Shown here piece by piece: positions 38,118 through 49,100 of a DNA stretch of 64,000 nucleotides (within the stretch, counting starts at the first letter, position 1; each line of letters starts with the position of its first letter). The notes beneath the pieces are model-generated. The model was not told the DNA's origin, made no database searches, and was given only the letters and a program-made list of their open reading frames with translations. The position numbers and the translations under genes were made by a program. Where the stretch lies: positions 79,342 to 143,341 of the forward strand of contig CANNZV010001585.1 of NCBI GenBank assembly GCA_947561585.1, given 5' to 3'. This DNA comes from Caprella mutica (lineage: Eukaryota > Arthropoda > Malacostraca > Amphipoda > Caprellidae).

Positions 38118-38469
38118 CCATTAAAACATTCAATTAACTTTATGATCTAAAATCTAACGAGTTGCAATACACCAGTGTATCTAGCTTTTAAATAACTCTA
38201 GTACTTATTAACAAGAACATCAACTCCGTAAATATTCATAACAACGCATTTGCAATTTCTTTCTCGATAATTTGACTCCTATTTTTCTTTACAGTATTAT
38301 TTTACTACATTGCCACTGAATAGGGAAGCAAGAACATCTCAAAGGGCTGGTAAACACGTCTCATTCAATAGTCAACCAGTAACAATACGGCTGATAAATT
38401 TCTCCTGGAAATTAAGTGAAGTTTCATAAGTTTTGATAACATAAAATATTTTATACAAGAGCCTCCCGT

Positions 38470-38680
38470 TTCTGCCTAGCACCGGACACATAGATCCAGG
38501 TGGCTCCTTATGTCGCTATATATATAGTTAACACATTGTCGACACCTCGTGAGAGTGAGTGAGGTGAAGTGTACCTGTCTTGTGCTGACTTGATCTATAG
38601 CTGGAAGATTTGAACTCAATAACCGCTCAGGTCTCATTGCATTCTCCTCCACTGCCAACCTCTAGGAAGACGTCATTTGA
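38470..38680 (-). repeat. Possible tRNA-derived SINE fragment
   Basis: The stretch is GC-richer than its surroundings. On the minus strand ggttggcagtggaggag resembles a polymerase III A box region, and about 35 nt further on gagttcaaatcttcc resembles a B box. No tail or target duplication is clear, and no tRNA cloverleaf forms. The 60-codon frame here is probably not real. Confidence 0.3.
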
Positions 38681-39129
38681 CCTCATTTTACTTCAGATTA
38701 GAGGGTGTTCGATTATTCTACGGTTTGTCCTACCTAGCCTCGCCTTACTACCTATACTTAAACAGCTTTTGGTTCTTGAATGATAAACATGATAACATTA
38801 ACTTTACTAGATAAAATTATATTTCTAAAACAGACAAGAATGCTATAAGTATATAACACTAGAATCATTCTTAATTCATTTAATTTTTCTAAATTAAATG
38901 ATTAAATAGTTAAATATTATTAAATTAATAATATTAACAGCTGCACTAAATCTTACGTAAGTTTAAATACTTAGTGTAAAAACGTGCTGTAAATTGTCAG
39001 TTCATAATTATTTGGGTACGCCTAATTATGGGGATGGTTCACGCTTCTTGCTAGTTACCAATGATACTAGTCCGATTGAGCTGAGATTTTGACATAAGGT
39101 GCAGAATGCTCCAAATCTTTGAAGTTGCT

Positions 39130-39290
39130 CATGTAAAATTTTCATTTTGGGGCCCCCCTCCCCTGTGGGGGGCGAAAAACCTGTTTTTGGACCCCCACCA
39201 AAAAAAGCGCCAAGGGTTGGGGGTTGGTTCCCTAAGGTCGTCTAGAAGCCCTTTTTTTGAATTTAGATCTCAAAATATTTTAATTTAATT
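39130..39290. repeat. G/C-run repeat block
   Basis: Runs of g and c (ggggcccccctcccc, ggggggcgaaaaacc, ggacccccaccaaaa) make imperfect hairpins in otherwise AT-rich DNA. The block ends near a g-poor stretch just before the CHSY-B duplication edge (about 39360-39375). It may be a small transposon inserted at or near the breakpoint. Confidence 0.45.
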
Positions 39291-39374
39291 TTTAATTTTT
39301 TTTCCACTTTTTCAATAAAGTGGAAAGAGCCCTTGATAATTCTTTTCCTTCTATATATTAAGATAAATATATCT

Positions 39375-40091
39375 GTTGACTAAGATTCCTTCGTCGATGG
39401 CAATAATAGAAGATATAAAATATACATAGTCCATTATGCAGCCCATACAATGACCAAAACAGGCATCTGGCGTCTCAAATGGCTCTTCAAATTAACAGTC
39501 AAGTGCCCTGAGTTACAGGCATAAACCACAACATTCTCACTATTGGTGAAAGCCTCCCCTCTGAACCTCTTCTCGTCGAGCCAAATTAACATTGTGATTG
39601 GGAATCGCTTGAATCTTGCAACATTCTTTTCAATTAAATTCTTGTCTCTCTAGTTAATTTCAATCAAATGATCTTTCTAGATTGTTTTTCTATTGAGTTA
39701 CCAATTTAGATCCTCTTTGATTTGCCTCTGTATTAAAGATTTAAAAATAACCATCAGTATCGCATTTTCTCGCACTTCTAAGCGAATTTCGGTCAATTAG
39801 TAGAATAATCACACTTTTGGTGCGAGTTGACCGCTTTCTTCGAAGAATAATTTGGTTTATTGGAGGTTGTAATTGACTTCACATCTTATTTCCAGGCGTT
39901 CTTATCCGTTTTTAGACACACTTTGTGCTGTTTAAAAATTCATTGGTTCTAACGCTAGCGCTTTCGAGGGCAACTTTGTGGCCACACTTAAATTTATCAG
40001 CCCTAACTTCTAAAATACATGGAATATATGCTTAAAAATGTATGTAGACGTTGTTTGGTATATGACGGCCAACTCTTTTTGGGTTACCCTG
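39375..40091 (-). mobile_element. Mariner-like element remnant downstream of CHSY copy B
   Basis: Homologous to 11930-12548. On the minus strand the right end CAGGGTAACCCAAAA lies next to TA. WLDEKRF followed by AFTNSENVVVYA is readable near 39510-39580, then AIDEGI near 39395, after which homology to the A copy stops. Copy B thus keeps the DEK motif that is frame-broken in A, but lacks the other half. It is not functional. Confidence 0.75.
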
Positions 40092-40174
40092 TAGATCTGA
40101 ATTCTAATTAGGATAATATTGAATTACTATCATTAATAATTTAGTATGTGCTTAGAAAAAATCGAAGTCTAAGT

Positions 40175-43100
40175 TTAATTTTTCGAAGTGTCCTGCTTTA
40201 AGATGCCAGTGTTTTCTGTAATTTTCTTCACAAGGGTGTTTAAAGAGGAAAATGTAGCATACATAGAGTTGGTACACATTTCGTTTTGTACTCTGTGAAA
40301 GTCTTTCCAGCCATCTTCACCTTCATCATAATTGTTGAAGCAGCTAGGCTGATGATAAAGGTGATCCAAACTCTCTTCTCCGGTTCTAAATACATCTAAA
40401 GATTTGCTTCTTAAGAACTGCGAAACAAAATTTGTGTTATTGAGATATTCACTATTCAGTCATTACTTATTTAGCTATTGATATTAGTTATAACAATTAC
40501 CTTTTCATATAAGTCTGTATCTTCTCTGCCCCAGCCCTTGATAGTTAAGTTGAAACCTCCAACATTGTCCAAATCACTCTTGTACACTGAAACCTGTCCG
40601 AATGCGAAGATACGAAAGTAGCCGCTTTCCTCTGTTATCTAGGGGGATAGAACCAAGATGACCCTATGACACATCTATTGTATTAATAGCAAAATTTTGC
40701 CAAACTAGTAGTAACTTGGGCTAAAAATTAAAACATCAGATCTTCGACTGACGTGACGGGTCAAATCATTATATTGAAGAATAGGATGTGTGATATGTTT
40801 TTTTCATACAATTGAGGTGACTCTAAAATAGTGCGGGTGAATATACAAGGTAACCTGGGTCAAAAAATAACGAGTAAATTTACTTGATAAGATGCATATC
40901 CATTGAATATACATATTTCCGTATGCTAGAGTAAGATTTATCAATATGTTTTCTGTTTCTCACCTCAATGTGACCTAACTCGTCTCTTGGAGGGTAACCT
41001 GAAACTTTTGGATTGAACTCACTGAAGAAAGCAAGGAAGTAAACCTGAAATTGGTAGGAAATTTCATCAATATATTCATTCATACTAATTGAAAGAATAG
41101 AACATTTATTATATACTTTTTAAATTATGTTCAGAAGACATTTTTGCTTAAATTCCTGACTGATAGGTACTATGGTACTATTTTGAATACTCATTCTACC
41201 TGAAAATATTCAAAACGTCAGACGCATCCGATTCATTCAAAAATATTTTTTAAAACTTCTAAAGAAACAATTCTAATAAAATATGTATCCAATATTGTAG
41301 TACAATACTCTGGCGGGCCAAAGATTTGTGTCATTTACAAATTTCAGATATGCTTCTTTCTTTACATGGTGTCCGACATTTTCTTTGTCAAACTTTAACA
41401 TAAGGTTGCATTCGTCGAAATAAACACTTTTTATTCCATGAAGGTATGGTCAAAAATGCTTAGTTAAAGAGTTACAAGGTTAGGAAAGTAGTATCTGTAC
41501 CATTTATTATTATTAGTTAACGTCATTTTTTTAATGTTGCGATAAGAAACAAAACATTTTTAACAGTAATTATTATGAGCACAAGAAACATAATCTTAAA
41601 TTAGATTACATGTTTGCAAAATGTGTTCAAACTGCCTCCCATTTGTTGCGATGCAGCCGTTCAAACGTTTGTCCAATGACTGGCGGACGCGAGCAGACAC
41701 CAGGAGTTTCACGAATCCTTGCGGGACAAACGTTTGAACGCTTGCATCGCAACAAATGGGCGGCAAATTGAACACATTATGTAAACATGTAACCTAATTT
41801 AAGATTTTTTTTTGTGCTCCTTATAATTACTATTAAAAATGTTTTGTTTCTTATCGCAACATTAAAAAAATAATGTTAACTAATAACAATAAATGGTACA
41901 GATACTACTTTCCTAACCTTGTAACTCTTTAATTAAGCATTTTAGACAACACCTTCATAGAATGAAAAGTGTTTATTTCGACGAATGCAACTTTATTTTG
42001 AAGTTTGGCAACAAAAGTGTCGGACACCCTGTATTTTAGGTACAATAGATTTTTGACCTTTCAAATGGATTAAGTGACCTCTCAAATAAATATATATTGA
42101 AATCATTGTGAAGAAGATAGATTCCTAATCTGAATTCGTCTCACAATATTGATATTCATAATTAATATCTATTCTTCTGTCAGCGCTATTCCTATTTAAC
42201 AAAATCTGTGGATCCTTCATTCACAAGACGTTGAGAATAGTTTCAGTATTTATGCCATGAATTGTCATAATTAATAATTATCGTTGAAGCATTCCTAAAT
42301 TTACCTGTTCTCCTCTCTTGGTCAGCATTCTTATTCTCTCCAGGATGTCTCGTTTGAAGTGCAGGTCCACATCCAAGAAGAACAAAAGACTTTGGGCCGT
42401 GCATTGGTTAGCAGCCAGTTGCAAGGCCTTGCCACGAGAAAAATTACCTTCTCCCTGTTTAGAAGAACAATTGAGTTTGTAACATTAACCGAGCAATATT
42501 CTGATTTTTGTTTTGTAATTCTGTTTTGTTATATTTCTGCTCTCTATATTTCGCTTGTCAATATTTTTCAAATGTGGATTAAATATGGTCAATTTTTATT
42601 TATAAATATGGAAAATTTTATGGAGTGATTAAAGATTACGGTTCAAAAATGAACCACGTAAATAAAACGGACTAGAAAAACAATATATACTTCTATTTAG
42701 TTTTAATAAATACGTACTTTAGATTCTATAAATATTCAATCTTATAAATGATTATATTAATGATTATACATGATTAATTTATACTTTATTAATTGATAGA
42801 ATATTGACGGACAATATCTGAACAGAAATTATCGAAAGATTTTTGTGAAAATAAGTAATAAATAAATGGAAAAAAATTCTGCTTAAATCCTTTAATATGG
42901 AATATATGAATCCAAAATATTATTCAGATTGTTTAAATACTAACAATTTAACAAATTAAAGATAGGGTCTACGCTGTTTTTTTGAAAACAGTTTTCATAA
43001 AACCAAATTTACCAAAAATAAATTCACCGAAACGGATTCTCCGAATACGTATTTGAACGAATCCCAAATTTTCCAAAAAAGGATTTAAAGAAACACGGAT

Positions 43101-46100
43101 TAGCAGAAGGAAAAATATCTTATTTAATTTGATAGCAAAAACATTTTGTGGAACTTTGTGGTTTTCATCATCAAATTCAAAAACACTTTTCTTATATGAA
43201 TTTGACAATAATATCACTATCCAAGTTTGTATTCAGATAATTACTTATCATTCCGCTAATCATATATATCTAACTGTATATATCAAACATTACCATGTAT
43301 ATATAATAGCATTTGATAAACGGTTGCCAAGTGAAAAGAGAAGTGACTAATTGAACAACAGAGTGTAGTTGCCAAATAAAGATCAAGAGGTCATGAGCTG
43401 CTGAAACTCGAGCAGAAAACAAGACAACGGCGGACGGATGGACAAACTTCAATGAGAAACAAAATAAGATAAGTCATCCGTATCTTTTTATTATTATATC
43501 ATTAATTTACCCCGTGCAGTGTGCAGGTGTTCATCTTTCTAGTAAAGAATACTCAACATAAGATACATATTTTCCAAAATTCAAGTCAGAGGTGAAGTAG
43601 GATATATATGACGAAATTTATTTTTAGGAAAAGATAAAATATGAAAATCACTAACCTTTATTGTTCAGCATCTTAAATTTTCATTGTCTAAATAAAGATA
43701 ATTGTTTATTTAATTATTTAACTAGGGTCTGCTTCTTCTGGCAAGGGTCCTTTAAAAAAATATGAATTTTATATAATTCCGTATTAACAATTGCATGAGA
43801 GTTTGACAAATCAAACCTTGTGTTGAAGCTATAAGAGAGGGTACAATCATCTGATTGGTAGTAAGATAGGGATTGGTTGTAAGATAAGGATTGGTTGTAA
43901 GATAAGGATTGGTTGTAAGATAAGAATTGGTGGTAAGATAAGGCTTGGTAGTAAGATAATGATTGTTTGTAAGTTAAGGATTTGTAGTAAGGTAAGGTTT
44001 GGTAGTAATATAAGGTTGGTAGTATTGTAAAGATTTTTAATTAGGTAAGGATTGGTATTTAGGTAAGGATTTCTAGTTAGGTAAGTATTGGTAATAACTA
44101 ATAAGGTACGATTGGTTGGAAGTAAGATAATTATTTGTAGTAAGGAAAGTATAGGTGCCATGGTAAGAATAAGTAGTAAGAATATGTAGTCAGGATAGGT
44201 AATAAGGTAGGGTTCAGTGTTAAAGTAAGGATAGGTGAAAATAAACGGTACATGGTAATACTGTAAGGAAAAGTAGTGCGGTAAAGATATGTAGTAAGGT
44301 AAGTATAGGAAGTAAGCGAAGAATGAGTAGTAAGGTAAGGATAGATAAAATAAAGAATATAGTAGAATAAAGATGATTAACGTAGAGACAGATAAAAGGA
44401 TAATTTCGTATTACTAGGGGTAATTATTTCGTTGTTTCGTTTCATCTCAGTAACTTTTGTGTAACTTTACATTTTGTTCCAAATATGTCTTTCAGAAAAT
44501 CCTCACTTCGGCGATTCCATTTTCGATAAATTTAGGTTTCGACAAATTCGTATTCGGAGAATCCTGTTCGGCGAATTACTTTTTGGTGAATTTAGTTTCC
44601 AACAATACGTTGTCGGTAAATCGGAGGGGTACCGTAAAGATAATGGACCAGAATTTAATCAAGTAAAAATAGCTAACCAAAATTTAACCAAGTAAAGATA
44701 ACTGATTGTTTGTTCTAAATTTACTTGCACTACTACATTACTGACTACTTTTCTTGGTCACATAGCACTACCAAGTTACACCAAGCTTAAGTTGGGTCCA
44801 TATGTACTCGAACCCGATCTTAAGGAGTAGTACAGTCTTATTTCTTTTTTATAGTATTAACATTGAAATAAGAAAGTAAGATTAACGCATTCTTGTAGAA
44901 TTGTACAGTAGATAAAGCCTAATAAGGGAGATAAATCTATTTATTCGTAGAGAGGTACATAAATCTGGATTACACGGATGAAATGCAAGATGCTTATATT
45001 TTTAGCCCGCTATCTAAAACTCCTGAGTTATGAAGTTCTGAATTATGAAATGTACTTGAATTATGAAGTAGTTTTTATAGAAAATGATTTACGTCATGAA
45101 TTCAGTCATATTTACCCCTCAAAATTTATAGTTTTCTACGATTTTAATCATTAAAAATTATCTATTGCACCCGTAATATGAAGTGGCTTTGAGTTTAGAA
45201 GGAACCGATACTTCATCACTCAGGAACTTCAATGTAGTATATAAATTATCTTAGGTTCATGGTGTGCTGTTCTCATTATGATTTAATATGAATGTTCAGT
45301 AATATAAAATTATTTGGCGAGGCTAATTAAGTTGTATATTTCTGGTTCATTGGAAAAGACTATCACTAACCTCCACGATGTTTATAACAGCTTTAGGGTA
45401 GAGTGTTTTTAGCTTCATCACAGTGTGGTAAGGTTCCTTTGTCTTTAAATCTTTAGTTTTTTCTTCGCTGTAATGAGCGATGATGAGTACAGCTGCTTCA
45501 GACGTCTCCAAAATTACCTTCTTATAATTCTCTGTGAAGATGAAAATGAAACAGTATACATTGCTATTAATTAACCTGCTTTTTTTTTCTTAAAACTATA
45601 TTGATATGGAAAGAATGGTATATTGTAAATAGTGATAGAATATCAATCACAGAAATATATAAGAAACACACCCATGAACTTCTGGAAGACATCATCTTTG
45701 CCAGACAAGGGAAGGAGGAAATGTATTATCTCATTATTAGAAATTGAATCCTGCAATGAAAAGTGGGAAAATGTAGGAAAATAAATATTAGAGGGAAAAT
45801 TTTACTGATTTAAATACTAACATTCTGATTGTTATGAACGTACCTTCTTCATGTCTGTTTGTGTTTTGATGTATTCACGAATTTGTAGGGAACCAAGCGG
45901 AATCTGGAACACGACAGTCAAAATAAAAAGGCTTAATTAATTATTATACTATTTTCTCTCCCATCACATATAGGAAATTATCATACCTCTGCCAAAACAT
46001 CTTGAAATGATGACTGAGTTTTATTATCCTTCAATGTTCTGTACAAATATGTGTATCTACTTCGAAGTTGAAACCCAGACTGTGACGAGTACTTGAAATA

Positions 46101-49100
46101 ACTCTGATATAATTTTAGTGATGCCATGTCTCGGCCAGTTTTTTTCGACAACCTGAAACGATAAGGAATTTCCTACTGCATATCTTTTTAAAGAGAACTT
46201 ATAAAATCATATTATTAATCGTCTGTTTGACTTTACTTTCTGTAAGTCAGTAATTAATTGTTCATTTAACTATATAAACTGCTCTTAAAAATGATTAAAA
46301 TAAAAAAGAAATTCATTTAAGTTAGAGAAGGTTCCGCGATTCGTGTACTGCATGATTGGAATAAGAAAAAAAATGATAATCGACGTCAAGAACCCCCATA
46401 AATTGGTGAATTAGTGGTATAGTAAATTTTTTATTACACAAACTGGTGCTATGAAAATTGCCACTGGGAAAACTGCCACTGGAAATATTACCTCCGAGAA
46501 AACTGCTACTGGGAAAACTGCCACTGAGGGAAAATTGCCACAGGAAAATTGCCACTAAATCTTTTTTTCTAAAATAACTAAAATCATTCTGAATTTATTA
46601 TTCATCAGAATTTATCCCAAAATATAAAAATATTTACGATGAGTACATAGCATTTTACCCAGATGAAATGATCGAAGTGGATTCTTTGTCAGTGGGTGAG
46701 AGTGTGCTGATACGCAGATATTCTTATCTTCATGTTTTCAATTGTTTCTTTAAGAGGTTGAATCATTTAAAGGTTTCCTACTGAACAAGTTTCCTGTCCA
46801 GTTATTTTCTCTCTTTCACAAGTACACTAAAATTACATTGTATCTTTATAATGTCAGTCTTATATAGTTTAGCGTTACATTTTTTTGTACGATCAATTGT
46901 TTTGCTAACCAAATTACTTATTTCTGATGTTCACTAACCTCACTAGCTTTTTGCACTGTTGGTTGCATATTTCAATATTTAAAGAATTAATCTATCATAT
47001 TATAATTCTGCTTGTTCCTTTCTTAGTGAGTCAGTGAGTGAGTCCGTCCGTTACGCTTTCAGTAATTAGATATAAGCAAATACGGTATGCATGATACCAA
47101 AAACTAAACATCATATTAATGTCTTTTATATTTTAAACCTTTTATTTTCATTGTGTGTTTCAATTTGATTATATTTAGTAAAACGTGAGGCAATTGAAAG
47201 TGTGAGAAATGAAATGGGAGGAAGAGAAGATGGGAGAAGAGAATTTGGGGATAGTAATTTTGGGGAAATGAAGATGGGGGAAGTAAAGATTGAAGTAGTA
47301 TAGGTGGAGAATGTGAAGGTGGGAGAGTTGTAGATGGGGAAAGTGTAAATAGGTGAAGTAAAAATGGAGGAAGTGAATTTGTGGCAAGTGTAGATGGTGG
47401 AAGTGTATATGGTGAAGAGTAGATGGTGGAAATGTTGATGGTGGAGGTGTAAGTGGTGAAAGTGTACTTGGAGGAAGTGAAGATGGGAAAAATGTAGGTG
47501 TTGGAAGTGTAAGTGGTGAAATTGTACTTCGAGGAAGGGAAGGCAGGGGAAATGTAGGTGGAGGAAGTGAAGGTGGGTGAAATGTATGTGAGGGAAGTGA
47601 AGGTGGGGGAAATATAGGTGGGTGAAATGTAGGTGGAGGAAGTGAAGTTGGGTGAAATATATGTGAGGAAAGTGAAGGTGGGAGGAAGTAAAGGGGTGTG
47701 GGGGGAGGAACTGCAGAGCTAAAATCCAACTTCGTTTAGAAAAAATGTTATATAGTGATAAACTGAAATGTCCGTCAGTCGGTCTGAAACAAAATACGTT
47801 AAACAAACACTCTATCAATAGTACCTTATAAAGTTGGTGTAAACCAAATTAATGTCTCCAATAAATTATTTATAAGGGATAATCTATATACTATAATAAA
47901 ATAAATAAATAAATCTGTCCGTCACAAAACGGGTTAAACATACATTCGATCAATATCGCCCCATAAAGCTGGTGCTAATCGAGTACGTGATGTGATCAAG
48001 ATAATTGAATACAAAGGATATTTTTTTCAGAAGCATGTTACTAAAAACATTTACTGCGTTTCATATGTTTTCTGTCTAAATAGGAGTTTTTTTATAATCA
48101 GTTATATCAGAACATTCTTGTTGCTAGAACAAATAATTTCTTTAGTGTGTTTATTTATTTATAAATTTATATATTTATTTATTTGGTGTCCGCTTTTACA
48201 AGACGGGTTTCAAACATGAAGAATGTAACTATGATACGCACGGGAATATATTGACTTGATATTTAAATATTCTATTTCTATATTATTTTTAAAGGTATTT
48301 TACCTATAAAATAAATTAGACTATGCAGAAAATTTAATTTTAATTTATTTAATAAAAAGAAACGTAATAACGGGTAATAAATTGTTATTGACGATGACCC
48401 GTTATTCTTAACGGGAAAATACACTAGTTAATAATATTAAACTATAATAAAGATAGCATAAATAGAAAGATTGTATCCAACGTACAACTATTGGCAATAA
48501 AGTTCATTGTTAGTTCCAGGTTTTTCACCTTCTCCTGAGGATGAATAAAAATCTGTCTATTCGGAAGCTTGAAACCGAAAAAACCTTCAAAGCTGAATTT
48601 AAATAACCTCCGATATTTGTTTCCCTGAATAGTAAATAGCGATAGGATCCACAGATCAAATTGGGGCTTTATCGAAGGCCATCTATAGTTGATGAGGCCG
48701 AACCATTCTGGCGTTTATAGTTTGAACAGCTGTTCGCCGAAATCATAACAAAGCGCAATCAACGTTTCCATTACGGCTTTTTAACATTAATTTACAACAA
48801 TTCAAGTTTAATTTAAAATAAGTCAAGTTATATTTAAAATCAGTCAAGTTTAATTTAAAATAAATCAAGCCTAATTAAAAATAAATCAAGTTATATTTAA
48901 AATAGTACAACTTTAATTTAAAATAGTTCAACTTTAATTAAAAAAAAGATGAAGTTTAATTTAAAAATTAAATTCTATGGGCCCTCGATATCACACAACG
49001 GAAGCTCTGCACTAATATCATTATACAGGGTGGTTCAAAAAAAAAAGGCAACCGGGTTTTTGGATTATATTATTTTCCGAACTATACGAGCCACTTTTTT

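Noticed and set aside
42359..42628. 89-codon + strand frame starting in CHSY B exon 9
   Set aside because: It is antisense to exon 9 and runs into intron; no independent support.
43847..44161. 104-codon minus-strand Leu/Ile/Pro/Thr-rich frame
   Set aside because: It is generated by the ggattggtagtaagataa repeat.
42957..44642. taaagata as an 8-bp target duplication of a single foldback element
   Set aside because: The word is part of a recurrent phrase in these introns and the terminal sequences do not match well; kept only as a test in the findings.
47126..47818. Two long minus-strand frames of His/Phe/Pro/Ser repeats
   Set aside because: They arise from the 15-18 bp purine repeat; both overlapping frames are open, which shows that openness is due to the missing purine-strand C rather than coding.
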